A stretch of 64,000 nucleotides of DNA from Micractinium sp. NFX-FRZ (lineage: Eukaryota > Chlorophyta > Trebouxiophyceae > Chlorellales > Chlorellaceae): the NCBI GenBank assembly GCA_029339195.1, contig JAPTJF010000214.1, positions 1 to 64,000 of the forward strand. The letters are read 5' to 3'. Position numbers and translations under genes: made by a program. Each line of letters starts with the position of its first letter. The stretch's first letter is position 1. Positions 53,283-64,000 of the stretch are shown here, in pieces. Under the pieces are notes generated by a model. It had not been told where the DNA came from and searched no databases. It was given only the letters and a program-made list of their open reading frames with translations.

Positions 53283-54988
53283 GCTTCAGCCAGTAGCCGG
53301 CGAGGTGCCCCGCCAGCGGGTGGCTGTCCGGCTGCCAGACGGCGTGGATGCCCGGCGGGGCGGCACCCAGGGCGGCCCGCCGCGCGTCAGGGGCGCTGCC
53401 CGCCGCCCCGCTGCGCGCCAGCTTGGACAGAGCCAGGGTGGGGTCCGTTGGCGCGGCGCTGCCGCCGGCGTCCAGGCTGGCGTGGTCGGGGGAGGAGGCA
53501 GTGAGGTGGGGCGACCTCGGGGTGACGATGCCGGGGACCGCGGTGGTGCTGCCGCTGCCGCTGCCGCTTAGGCTTCCAGGGACCCCGGTCTCCGTGGTGG
53601 TGGTGGTGGTGGGCGCCTCCTTGCCCGCCGCGACCTTGCCAGCCGCCTTGCCGCGCCGCGCCTTGCTGCCGCCGGTGCTGCGCTTGCCGTGGCGCCGCAT
53701 GTTGCGCCGCTCCAGGCTCACCCGGCAGCTGCGCCGCTCGCCATCAAAGCTGCGGGGAGGCAAGGGGGCGGCGAGGGGCAAAGCGGACAGGGTGAGTGGT
53801 CGGGATGCAGGCGGGCGGGGCCGCGTCTGCACTAAATGCAGACGCGAGGGCAAGAGGGGGCAATAGGTGGCGGCAGCGCAGGGAGGGCAGGTGGGCCTGA
53901 GCTCCGCCCAACGACATGCCGCTGCCCTGCCGCCCACACTCGTGCCCCACACACAGCCTCCTGCCGCAGCCCAATTACGCCGCTGCCCTGCCGCCCACTT
54001 CCGTGCCCCGCGCAGCCCTTCACTGCTGCCCAACCATGCCTCTGCCCTGCCGCCCACCCATGCAGGCCCCCTGGGCCCCGCACACCTGTCCAACGGTTCC
54101 AGCTTGGTGCACTGCTGGCAGAAGCGCGTGACCCGCCCCGACGCATCGGTGATGGTCATGGCACGGAAGTGGTCCTCTGCAAGCGGAGGAGGAGGGGGGA
54201 GGGAAGGAGGGAGGGAGGCTACCATGACTCAGGGAAGCCATTTGATGAGACATTTTCACAAATTTCTCATCAAACAGGACACCTGGTGCGCATAAGAAGC
54301 CGGTGACAGGGGGGTGACTGGGAGCCTTGGCGGGTGGAGGGGGCAATGCAGGAGGGCAGGGAGGCATGGGGGCAGGCAAGAGTAACCATGGGGATGGGAG
54401 GCAGCGGGCTCCCGCCCCTAGCCAGCACAGGACACTCAGACGGGCATGTATGGGCTGATGCGCTGCCACGAATGGCTGGGCTGGGGCAATGCATGTTGGG
54501 AGGCACGGAGCCATCCATAGGGAGGGAGGGAGGCGGGCGGGCGGTGCCTCCGCCCCTGCCGCCTGTGTCTGCACAGCAGCCGCTGGCTCACCGCAGATGT
54601 GCTGGCGCTGGTAGTAGGAGCGCACAGGCAGCAGCTGGCGAGCGCAGCCCTCCACCTGCAGCCGTGGGGGTCGCCGCAACGGGGGTGGTCGGGCGGGGCG
54701 CAGCATGGGGACGACTCGTGGTGAGTGCACCGCTGCTGTGAGACATCATGACATGACCGTACAGCAGCACAGGAAAGCAGCATACTGCAGCCAACCCAGC
54801 AGGCAGCTGATGATCACCTGGCAGCTGGTGTTGGCAGAGCGCTGCGCCAGCGCCAGGCTTCCCCGCTTGGAGGGCTTGGCGCTGCGGGGAGGCGAGTCCG
54901 CCGCCGCCACCGTTGTTGCCGTCATCTGCACCGCATCCCAGTCCACCTCATCTACACACCAATCAAGATCCAGTTGTGTAAAGTCCAT
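50283..54988 (-). CDS. SBP/SPL transcription factor, SPL1/SPL12/CRR1 type
   Basis: Seven exons join in phase to 1071 residues: 54988-54818, 54655-54592, 54176-54086, 53749-53058, 52892-52189, 51964-51199, 51010-50283. The SBP DNA-binding domain (residues 56-132) is spread over exons 1-4. Zinc site 1 is C56-C61-C78-H81. Site 2 is C98-C101-E105-C117, with Glu where plants have His. The basic nuclear signal RRSCRVSLERRNMRRHGKR overlaps the domain end. Gln-rich activation-like tracts follow, then the large-SPL module VYGVRPEQLPADLRCELLSA, SIRSGCVHITLDALLSS, an acidic stretch (DDDAEEEEVEEAA), and a hydrophobic tail VLGAVTLLVAGAVLGMGVAL. This layout resembles Arabidopsis SPL1/12/14 and Chlamydomonas CRR1, the copper/hypoxia regulator; a CRR1 role is inference. 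The introns on both sides of exon 4 are stop-free and multiples of three. Confidence 0.9.
52305..52408 (-). repeat. 15-bp minisatellite coding QQQQY(M/I/V) units
   Basis: On the minus strand the tract codes repeated five- to six-residue blocks of Gln runs separated by Tyr-Met, Tyr-Ile or Tyr-Val, within exon 5 of the SBP gene. About six units are in phase, so length changes would keep the frame. Confidence 0.85.
53227..53279 (-). repeat. CAG trinucleotide tract coding about 17 Gln
   Basis: Nearly uninterrupted CTG on the plus strand, CAG in the transcript, in exon 4 of the SBP gene. Such tracts change length easily. Confidence 0.9.
53919..54060. repeat. Three-copy ~60-bp minisatellite in an SBP intron
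   Basis: The core CTGCCCTGCCGCCCAC recurs at 53922-53937, 53983-53998 and 54042-54057, spaced 61 and 59 bases apart, with similar flanks (CAACCATGCC, CAATTACGCC, CGACATGCC). It fills much of the 336-base intron inside the zinc-finger coding region and stays stop-free in the gene's frame. Confidence 0.8.
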
Positions 54989-55711
54989 GGTTGGCAGTGG
55001 TGCTCCGCCGCGGGGTCGCCGGCTGCCGCTGCCGCCCCTGCCGACGTATGTGCCGGAGCGCCTTGCCGCTTGCCCTACACCAAGGTGCGCCCGCGCGGCC
55101 GCGCTCGGCTGAGGCGCTGCACACGCGCCTCTTCTGTTGGCCGCGCTGCAGCAACACTGCCGGCGCCGGGCTGCCTAGCGGCGTGTTCGGCCGCCCGTGC
55201 TTCCTCACAAAAGCGGGACGGGGAAGCTCTGGAAGAAGTCCACCGGCCTATCGTGCAGTGCGCGGCACACTTGGGCGTCTAGGGGGCCGCTGACGCGTCC
55301 ACGGCGCTGGCCGCCCGGAGGAAAACCACAGGACCCGAGATTCTCGCCTTCTCTGTGCCCTAGCTCCCGCAGACAATTGAACAGGTTTGAATTGTGCAAA
55401 GGCTGCTCGAATCAGCGGGACGGGCAGCGCCACCTTAAGAGGGTTGGTGGCCCGCCAGGACGGCCGCCCGTGCCTGGCGGTGGGCGTCGGCCGTCTGCTT
55501 TCAGGAAAGGGGCGCAGCTGAGCTGGTTAAATGTCACAAATTCAAGAGAAAACTCAGTATCGGGGAACAGAGGGCAGTTTGGCAGGGAAGGCAGAAGGGA
55601 CAGGGCGCCGGGCCACGCTTCGTATGCAGGCCAGCAGCCTGTCACCGAGGAGTCACGCTGCTGCTGCTGCTGCTGCCCATGGCGGGTAGTGTACGTCGAG
55701 TGCGCTGCTGC
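54989..55711. promoter_or_regulatory. Upstream region of the SBP gene
   Basis: 720 bases between the SBP start and the stop of the next minus-strand gene (FKBP). It must contain the FKBP 3'UTR and the SBP promoter. No exon is supported. GTAC, the core bound by SBP domains, occurs at 55692-55695 near the FKBP stop, too far from the SBP start to argue for autoregulation. Confidence 0.35.
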
Positions 55712-57541
55712 TCACTTGGCCTGCCGCACTCCAGCCACCCTCAGCAGCTGCACCTCAAACAGCAGCGGCTCGCCCTTGTGGTTCTCCAGCTGGCGCTGCG
55801 TGGCAAAGGTGGGCATCTGCGGGCAGGGTGGGGTGGGGCCCTCATACACAGCGTCACAGTAGTCAGGCTGGCCAGCCCATCAAACGGCGGGCCTGGTGGG
55901 CGTGGGGTGGGCGTGGCGTGGCACACGAGCAGTGGCATGAGGCGAGGGTTCGGCATTGGCAGGAGGCTGCGCACTCCAGTCAGCGCAGGTGCATTGCAGC
56001 CCAGGAAGGTTCCGCACAGGCGGAGCAACATGGAGCGCTGCTGCTGGGCATGAGGTCTGCACATGAGGCCAGGCACTGGTGCTCCAGCGCTGGGCGTGCA
56101 GCGCATGCGGCATGCCATGCCACCCCCTGCCGGCTAGAGCCCGCACCTGTGGCACCGCGCCGGGTGCAGCCTGGTAGCCCAGCTCAGGAGGCACCAGAGC
56201 CCTGAACTTGCTGCCAGGCCTCGCCCCCAGCAGAACATCCTCCAGGCCCGGCACCACGCTCCCCTCGCCCTGCAGGCACGGCACGGAGAAGCGCGGGTAG
56301 CAGGGGCCCATGGTCGGGGTGCATATGTGCATGGGGGGGCAGGGCAAGGCACGCGCTCGCCAGGCATCACAGTTATACCTCAGAGGCAGAGACTGGGAAC
56401 CGTGCATGGCACAGGTTGTGTAGATGCACTCGGCTGCATAGCACAGCACACACAGCATGCATGGCACACCAGCTCATGCATAACATGCACAGCATTCACA
56501 CCAAACTGATGAGCAACACAGAAAACAACTCATGAACACAGGAGCACCACACCGGCCGCATGCTTGCCCGCTTCCCGGGCGCCTCACCAGCCGCAGCGCC
56601 ACGGGGCCCACGGGCACGTCCTTGGGCTGGAAGGACACGCCGTCCACCGTCCCATATATAAAGTAACCTGCAAGGGGCAGGGGGGCAGTGTCAGGAGGGG
56701 TTTGAGGGCCGTCAGCGTGCGGAAGCGGCTGGCTGCGCCAGCGCTAACTGCAAGCTCCGGCTACTGCCCCCCGCTGCGCACTCAGCTGGTCTGCGTCACC
56801 ATGCCGCAGCAGTGGCACACCCTGCCAGCATGCCCGCAGGTTGAGGCCCAATGCCAAGGCACGGCGCACCGTTGCTGCGGCGCAGCACGTAGTCGACGAG
56901 GACGGTGTCGCCCGTCGCCGCTGCGGGGCCCGACCCCTCTGCTAGCACCTGCACCCGCACGCCGCTGTCCGTCTTGAAGAACCTGCAGCCAGAGCATGCG
57001 GTAGTGTGGAGCCAGAGAGAGGGTTGGTGCCAGCAGCAAGGTGCCAGCCGGCAGCGCATCGCAGCAGCGTGTTCACACAAGGGACGCCGCTGTGGCACCT
57101 CTCAACCCATGACGGCTCCGTCCATCCTGGCTAGCCACAGTGTGGCACAGGCTACAAGCAAACTGCCTCCGCTACACATGTCAACAAGTTCCTGACCCTG
57201 CTTGAATTATCTGCATGCAGCGCCACCCACTTTGGCTGCGCGGGGTCCACGGGAGCAGAGAGCCCGGGGCTGCTCCAGTCGCCGCCATCGCCGCCCGCCT
57301 TGCGCCCGCCTGCTGCAAGCGCCGGCGACACAGGGCTTGCTAGCACCACTGCCGCAGCACCTCCTGTGAGCAGCGACAGCGTGGCTCGCCGGGAAGCCGA
57401 CTGCAGCGGTGCAGCCGGCTGCAAGTCAGGTCGCCCTGCAGTGGCGGCGGCGCGCGGGACGGCGGCACATGGGCGGCGACCTGGGGCAGCCGCGCCACAA
57501 GCAGCGCCAATCTGCTGGCTGACAGCAACAGTGAGATGCAT
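55712..57541 (-). CDS. Thylakoid-lumen FKBP-type peptidyl-prolyl isomerase
   Basis: Five exons join in phase to 243 residues: 57541-57231, 56982-56870, 56667-56588, 56269-56147, 55816-55712. Residues 1-50 look like a plastid transit peptide. SRRATLSLLTGGAAAVVLAS (residues 50-69) is a twin-arginine lumen signal with a cleavage site after ALA near 76. The FKBP domain covers about 105-235: VQVLAEGSGPAAATGDTVLV, YGTVDGVSF, GEGSVVPGLEDVLLGARPGS, LVPPELGYQ, then HKGEPLLFEVQLLRV. The end resembles the plant FKBP16 group, some of whose members assist photosystem or NDH assembly. Several isomerase-site aromatic residues are missing, so chaperone rather than strong isomerase activity is plausible. The start is the only ATG that gives a complete bipartite signal. 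Confidence 0.9.
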
Positions 57542-58048
57542 GTTGCCAGGGACGCTGGGGCGGCTGCGTGACTGCCCTCCGAGATGGTCGGTAGATGGAG
57601 CTCAAAGGCAGCCGCTTGGTGGACCAGGGCCTCGCAAATTTTGTTACTAGCGCGATTGAGCGCGATGCAAGCGTCCGGAATCCAACAGCGTCCGGCGCCA
57701 CGCATGCCTAGCTGGCACTTTGGACGCGATGGGTGGGCCTGGCAGGGTTCCCCACAAGTTCCAGACCACCCTGCAGCTGCTCAAGAGCGATTAGAACCCG
57801 CAGAAGACCAATCCATGCAGCTCCCTGACGGTGCGACACTTTGCCCCGACCTTTGACTATTCTGGCGCGCTCCTGCAGCAACGCGGAGCGCCTTCGGTGC
57901 CCACACATGACCTGCAATTGGGCATATGAGCCGCCGGAAGGCCGGCAGGCCCTTTTCTTCACCCCATTGTGCGGTGCCCGCAATCTTCCCCGCCGCCGCC
58001 CGCCTTGCTCCTGGTGCAGGGTCTGAAAATTGAGCTTGATTTACAGTG
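57542..58048. promoter_or_regulatory. Divergent region between FKBP and PKS genes
   Basis: 507 bases. No exon is certain, but TTTACAG directly before the ATG at 58049 could be a splice acceptor, so an upstream PKS exon is possible here. Promoter role inferred from orientation. Confidence 0.35.
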
Positions 58049-61000
58049 ATGGAGAGTCAGCCTCTCCTCCAAGAACTACAGCGCCACTTGGTGCAGCTTT
58101 TTGACAGCAGCAGCAGCAATGCGCTGCAGCCGGCTGGCGTGGCCTTCTGCTGCTCAGCAGCGGGCTCGCCGACCGACGTTGCCAACTCCATTGCGGCCTG
58201 CTGGCGGGCCGCCGCCGCCAACAGGCAAGCCGCGCCCGGGCAGCCATGCCTGCGGCAGCGTTAGCAGGGGCTGTGCAGGACAAGCAGCCAGCTTGCTGCT
58301 GCACACTGGCTGGGGTCTGTTGCAGCGAGTCGGATGAGGGCGTCACGAGGGTGTCGTGAGCTGGCAGCCCACTGGCCAGATACACTGGTACCGCACAATT
58401 GGCGGCCCCGGCCGCTCAGCAGCCTTCCTGACACACCCTCTCTGCCACGCACCCCTTGCAGGGATGGCGCAGCGCCACTGCTGCCTCTGCTGGTGTCGCA
58501 TGGCGATGCTCGCACCCTGGGGGCCCTCTCGGAGCGCCTGTCAGCAGGCGTCGTCCCGCACACTGCAGGTACGATGCGGGAGGGCGCCGCCATTCCAAAG
58601 CAAGCTTCAACTGTAACTGTTTATGATGACTCTGTTTTGATGTACCTTGTCTGGAGCTGTGTACCCAGGCCTCACACCCATCTTCATCGCCTCCCACCCA
58701 CCCCTGCTTCGCGACCCTTGCAGTCGTTGCGCCGGTGCACGACCCAGCAGCGCTGCTGGAAGCGGCCCAGGAGGCGGGGGTGCCCAACCTGCAGGACTAT
58801 GTGTTTGTGACCAACCTGGTGGGTGGGAGGGGCGGGTGGCGTTGTAAGCTGTGCCTGGTGGGTGCGAGGGGAGGGCGGGCATGTGCGCAGTGCCTGGTTG
58901 GGTGGGCCAGCAGGGCTGGGGGACCCGCCAAAGGGCACGTGCCTTGCAGGCAGCCATGCGCAGCGGCCGATGCTGAGATGCTGCCCAGCCGGCTCTTGCT
59001 TCCCGGTTCTTGACACAGAATCTCAGGGAGAACCACCTAGCTTGGTAGGGTATAACAGTGCTGCCAACCAACTGCCCCACCCATGCAGGGCGGTGCCTGC
59101 CGTGATGCGGGCGGCACCAGCAGCCTGGCCAGCTGGGCGGCGCTGGCTGCACAGCATGGTATCGTCTCCCTCGACTCCTTTGCCTGCATCACAAGCATGG
59201 GCAGGCAGGGCAGCGGTGCAAGCGGCAGCCAGCGAGGCAGAGGAAGCAGCAGCAAGAGCACCAGCAGCGCCGGCAGCAGTGCTGGCAGCGCCGGCAGCCG
59301 GGCCAGCACTGGCAGCGGCGGGAGCACCGGCAGTCAGGCTGGCAGGGAGGGCAGGAGCAGCACCAGCAGCAGCAGCCGTCTGGGCAGGACCAGCAGCAGC
59401 AGCAGCACCCTGCTGGGCAGGACTGGCAGCGGAGGCACCGGGGCTGCCACCTCGCGTGTCTCAGCAGCCGCCCTGGCCTCTGAACCTCTGGTGCGGCAGC
59501 CCTCCCAGCGGCGACTGGGCAGGGCGCTGTCGATTGTGGCGGAGGCGATGGAGGAGACGGAGGACGAGGAGAGCCAGCTTGAGAGGCTGAACAGCTTGGG
59601 GGTGACGGCCTCTGATTTGGAGGAGCTGCGCAAGCTGGCTTCACTGCAGGAGGAATCCGAGGATGGGGAGCAGGCAGCAGAGGTCGAAGAGGGGCAGGGA
59701 GAGGAGGGGGCACCGGCTCCGGGCGCCAGCCAAGGTCAGCCCGGCCTTGCCAACAAGCACGGCCCGCCAGCTGCAGCTGCCACTGCTGCTGGCGCCGTGC
59801 CTGGTAGCGCCGCAGGCCGCCCCCTCCCGCTCTCTGAGCTGCTGGCTGCAGCGGCAGCCGCAGGGCTGGTCCCCCGCCCGGGGTCAGGCTGCCACCTGAC
59901 CTGCGGCGGCGACCGCCTGGTGCTGCTGCATCTCGACACAATCCCCCTCACCATCCGCTATGGTAGGTTCCGCTGGCTTGTCCTGCAGTCTCAGAGTTAT
60001 GTGCACTGGTCACCTCGCTCCGACTAAGCGTTGATCACCTGATGTTCTAGCCAGCATGGTTTGTGTGTTGCACTGGCTCACATGCAGCCCATGCAGCACG
60101 CCAGCACAACTCACTGCTGCTCCCGCATGCCCCCTGCGTGCAACCATCCTGCAGGCCGGGCGCAGGATGCGGAGCACCTGTACTGGCTGCAGTCATATGC
60201 CCTGGGCGGTGGGTTGCAGCGCAGCGCTCTCAGCATGCAGCAGATTCAGGAGCAGCTGCCGCGTGGGCCAGCTGGCAAGATTGACACCGCCTCCCAGCAG
60301 CAGCTGTGCTTTGTTGCCGAGGTGTCTGGCTTCCCTGCAGCGGTGCTGCTGCTGCAACCAGTCCAGGAGCCGCCGCCGTCACCTCGCCTACAGCGCCAGC
60401 GCTCGTCTTTGGTCCCGCAGCCGACTGCGCAGCCACAGGCGGAGGTGCAGCCCCAGGAGCTGACTGTGCAGCTGGCAGCCGTGTTCCCTGAGATGGGCCA
60501 AGAGCACTGCCCCGGCGTGTTTGCGGCCCTCATCAGCTATGCCCTGCAGCAGCTGCTGGCCAGCGGACAGGTGCTGGCAGTGCGGCAGGGCAACCTGCTG
60601 CTGAACCAGCTGTCAAGGGCCGGCTCGATGCAGGGGCTGCGGAGGACCAGCAGCGTTGCCACCTCCGACTCTCTTCTGCTGCGTGTGGTGACCTCTCCAG
60701 TCGCTACCATGGGTAGCAGCAGCAGCGGTGGCAGCGGGCGGCCTGTGCTGTGTCCGCAGTCGCCACGTGCACAGCCACAGCAGCAGCGCTGGGAGCAGAG
60801 CTCGGTGCAGTTTGCGCTGGGGCACAGCCTGGATGACCTGGCACTTGCAGTGGCAGCACACATGCAGGGGCTAGACGACGCGTCTCCAACCTTGGCGCGT
60901 GTGGACACCGAGGCAGCCGACGTGCCCGCCAGCGCCGCCTCCGCCTCGCTGGCAAACACTCTGGGGACGACCTTGAGCAGTGCCACCTCAGCCGACCCCG

Positions 61001-64000
61001 CCTCAGTGGCGGCGGTGGTCAAGACCGCGCGCCGCCTCAGCAACCTATGGCAGCGCCCGCTGGACGGCCTGCACACAACCAGCTCTGGAGAGGCTGTTGC
61101 CGAGGAGCTGCTAACCGAGGCGGCAGCAGTGGTGACCGGCTACATGGAGGCCGCAGGCTTTGCGGGTGAGTGCCGGCGGGGTGGCTGCTCATCTTCAAGA
61201 AGTTCTTGTCTGCCTTGCTTGCCCGTGCCCGCCTGCATTGAAGGGTGGGTGTGCTGACGGGGCTGAAGACACACATGCACACTTGCGGCTGCCCTGCTGC
61301 ATCTTTCGCAATGCCGCTCTTTGAACCGTTGTTTGACCTAACGGCCCCTGCTCCTTTCATTTGCAGCCGAGTCGTTCACCTCTGCAACCCCACTCATGGA
61401 TGCGGGCCTTGATTCACTCGACATGCTGAAGCTGGCCAGGTATGCTGTGCGGCGGCTTGCCAAACTGTTTACATGTGGATGTAATGTGGGCCTTCACTAG
61501 TGTCAGGAGATGTGCCTGCCTTTCGCCATGCCCCACCTGCCCATCACATGCTGACCATTGTGCCTGCCCATGTGTGCAGCATGGTGTCGGAGGCCCTGGG
61601 TGTCGTGCTCCCCTCCACTATTCTGTTTGACTATCCTTCCATCGAGGCGCTGTGCGGGTACATCCTGGCAACTCAGGTAAGCGCCTGTCTTAGCCTGCTG
61701 TGCTGGCGCTGCCGAGAGGGGTGTCGTGAAATAAATGCAGGCGTTTGTGCCTCTTGACATGCTTGGCTCAGTTGGAAATAGCTACACCGACACTGCTGCT
61801 TCTGCAAGCTCATTACTGCCACCGATCCTCACTGCCTGTTGTTTCAAGCTGGTGCTGTCGCAGGTGCCTGCGACTGCAAGCCGCCGCTCATCACAGATCG
61901 AAACTGCAACAATCGCCATGGCAGGGGCGTCGCCCTCCATGGCGGCCGCAGCCGCCGCCGCCAGCCGCCGGCGGATGAGCTCAATCGGCATGGCCGCCGC
62001 CAGCCGCCGCGTCAGTGCGCCCGGCTACCGCCGCTCCGGAGGGGGCGGCGGGGCGCGGCGCTCCACCCTCCAGAGCTTGTTCACACACGGGGCGCTGGCG
62101 GCTATCCCGTTGGACGGGCGCAGGCGAGTAGGGGGGTGTCTGGCTGGGCGGGGGATGGAAGCGGGTACGAAACGCCCTTGAGCGTGGATGGCTGGGCGGG
62201 AGATGAGCGGGCCTGGCAGGAAGTGCGAGGTGCCTGCAGCAGCACTGCCTTTCCCAATCGTGCATCCACGCAGCATCCACGCTGCCGAGCTCACTGTCTT
62301 TTAATGGCTGCCCTGCATGTCATTGCAGGGCAACCGTCGTCCCTGGTGCCAGCGTGGCCACGGCAGGCGGCAGCAACGGCCTGACCACTCTTCAAGTGGT
62401 GATGGTGGAGTCCGCTGCCATGCGCCTGCCAGCTGGCACCTGCAGCCACGGCAGCGCCTCTTTTTGTACCGACATGATAGCGCCAGTGCCGGCATCTCGC
62501 TGGGACTGGGAGCAGCAGGCCATCACCGCCCATGACGGCTCCCGACTGCCAGCACGCTTTGGCGGCTTCCTGCAAGGTGGGTAGGACTCCATTGCGGCTG
62601 CAGCAAGGCCGGCAGCCGGGCTGAGCATGAGCTGGGCGCGCACATGCCTCTGATTTGAAGGGTGTGCCCCTGCAGCGCCCCATCCCCTGCCTTCCTGCCC
62701 CTCCGCTCAATCAAGCCATGCCGGGCCTGCGCTTGACCTGCGACTCTCGCGCTCTTCTGCTGCCCACCTATCTCGCCTCTCCCCCTGCAGACGCCACCGC
62801 ATTTGACAGCGCCCTGTTTGGCATCAGCACCAGCGAGTGCCAGCTGCTGGACCCCCAGCAGCGCATCCTGCTGGAAACCGCGTACCAGGCCTCCAGCGCT
62901 GCAGGCGGCAGCCTGCTTGCACGGCCAGCTGCCAAGCCTGGCGGCAGAGGAGGGTCTGGTGGGCGGTCCAGGAGCGCACACGACACAGCCGTCTGTGTGG
63001 GTGCCAGCTACACGGAGTGGCTGCTGCTGCAGCAGCGGCAGGGCACGCAGCAGTCGACCTACTCTGCTAGCGGCAGCGGGCTCAGCGTGCTGGCAGGTGA
63101 GCCTGCTCGACTTCCTGTGGGCCTCCAGGCACGGCTGCAAATCAGGCACCTGCAAAAGGCCAGCTGCAGATCTTCCCGGAGCCTCACAGCTTGCCACCTT
63201 GCCCCTCTTCTGACATGCGCTTCATCCCTCCCTCCGCCACTCGCAGGCCGCATCAGTTATGTGTTTGGCTGGACCGGCCCTGCCACCGTGACCGACACCG
63301 CCTGCTCCTCCTCCCTGGTGGCAGTCAGCAGCGCCTTCAACTCCCTCATGGTGAGCTGGCGAGCTCCTCCTCACTGGCCCCAGCAGCACTGCTGCCACCG
63401 CATGGCATGCGCCTGTCCGAGAGCTGCCGCTGATGAAGCATGCATGCATGTGTGTCGAAACCCGCCTTCTCACTCCCTCCTCCCTTGGGTCCTCCCTCCC
63501 AACTGGGTGCAGCTGGGCGTTACGCGCACCGCCCTCACCTGCAGTATCAACCTGCAGCTGCACCCCGCCACAACCGAGATGTATAATGCTGCAGGTACGC
63601 TGTGTGGGTGGTACGCAAGGGGGGGAGCTGATGAGGCACATGCTCGTTGTGTGCTCCGGGCGGCAAGGGCAGATGCTGTGCAGCTACCAAGAATGGGTGC
63701 TTGGTCGGTGGCCTGTTTCCAGTGCCGCCGGCTCCTCAACTACATGTTTCTTCCAATCTGCAGGCATGCTGAGCCCTGATGGCCGCTGCAAAGCGCTGGA
63801 CGCTGCTGCCGATGGCTACGTGCGAGCGGAGGCCGCTGCAGCCCTGGTGCTGCGTGCTGTCGACAGCCTCACCGCTGCTGCCACGGAGCGCACCGGCGCG
63901 CCGAGCTCCGCCGTGCTGCTGCTGGGCGTGGGCGTCAACCAGGACGGGCGCAGCAGCAGCCTGACCGCTCCCAACGGGCTCAGCCAGCAAGCACTGATCA
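58049..64000 (+). CDS. Type I polyketide synthase, N-terminal part (3'-partial)
   Basis: Thirteen exons give about 1223 residues before the edge: 58049-58224, 58462-58568, 58724-58818, 59089-59962, 60155-61165, 61367-61439, 61580-61676, 61864-62123, 62329-62576, 62791-63096, 63247-63350, 63513-63594, 63764-64000. The first 780 residues have no recognised domain: a Ser/Gly-rich stretch, an acidic stretch (EAMEETEDEESQLERLNSLG) and LLHLDTIPLTIRYG. An acyl carrier protein follows, with SATPLMDAGLDSLDMLKL and the phosphopantetheine Ser codon at 61414-61416. After an Ala/Arg linker comes a ketosynthase: FDSALFGISTSECQLLDPQQ, catalytic Cys in VTDTACSSSLVAV (codon 63303-63305), GYVRAEAAAALVL and VNQDGRSSSLTAPNG. 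Two introns have GC donors (CAG/GCAAGC at 58225, CAG/GCGAGT at 62124). Giant type I PKSs occur in green algae; in Chlamydomonas one acts in zygospore-wall formation. Product unknown. Confidence 0.88.

Noticed and set aside
1..64000. tRNA, rRNA, CRISPR arrays, integrases or transposases
   Set aside because: No tRNA cloverleaf, spaced direct-repeat array or mobile-element enzyme was seen by reading; small RNAs cannot be excluded without covariance searches.

Overview
This window is nuclear DNA from a GC-rich eukaryote, most likely a trebouxiophyte green alga of the Chlorella group. Genes are densely packed and split into many short exons, with roughly 115-120 introns inferred across 15 loci. 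Introns follow GT..AG or GC..AG rules, TGTAA (the green-algal polyadenylation motif) lies downstream of several stops, and the gene set is algal/plant: an SBP transcription factor, a thylakoid-lumen FKBP, an algal type I polyketide synthase and a GH9 cellulase. Exon models were assembled by hand from splice sites, and reading phase was checked across junctions. No tRNA, rRNA, CRISPR array or recognisable transposase was seen.

Layout. 0-4.2 kb (+): 3' part of a GH9 endoglucanase behind a Pro-rich linker. 5.3-10.8 kb (-): a 12-exon membrane protein with an internal duplication, family not recognised. 11.4-14.6 kb (-): a multi-pass membrane protein with a probable paralogue at 47.4-49.6 kb (+). 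15.6-18.6 kb (+): F-box/leucine-rich protein. 19.6-20.0 kb (-): 75-residue GRF zinc-finger protein. 21.4-23.5 kb (+): protein with two CxnC..CWQH motifs, a Ser-rich linker and a possible degenerate T5orf172-like tail. 23.6-26.4 kb (-): BTB protein. 27.0-28.9 kb (+): disordered protein of unknown function. 29.2-34.1 kb (+): COG7, a Golgi tethering subunit. 34.3-37.3 kb (-): UBFD1-like ubiquitin-domain protein. 39.0-46.6 kb (+): SLC37-type sugar-phosphate/phosphate exchanger. 50.3-55.0 kb (-): large SBP/SPL factor of the SPL1/SPL12/CRR1 type. 55.7-57.5 kb (-): lumenal FKBP. 58.0 kb to the end (+): N-terminal part of a type I polyketide synthase, reaching the first ketosynthase and cut by the window edge.

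The genes are a housekeeping and regulatory mix and do not form one pathway. The most unusual signal is in gene structure. Several introns carry decayed or near-perfect tandem copies of the next exon's start, including its splice acceptor, 84-290 bp upstream of the real one (near 5.8, 8.3, 30.1, 30.5, 33.1/33.3 and 41.7 kb). GC-AG introns are also frequent: five are phase-supported and one is tentative. Together these suggest that local tandem duplication shapes intron structure in this genome.
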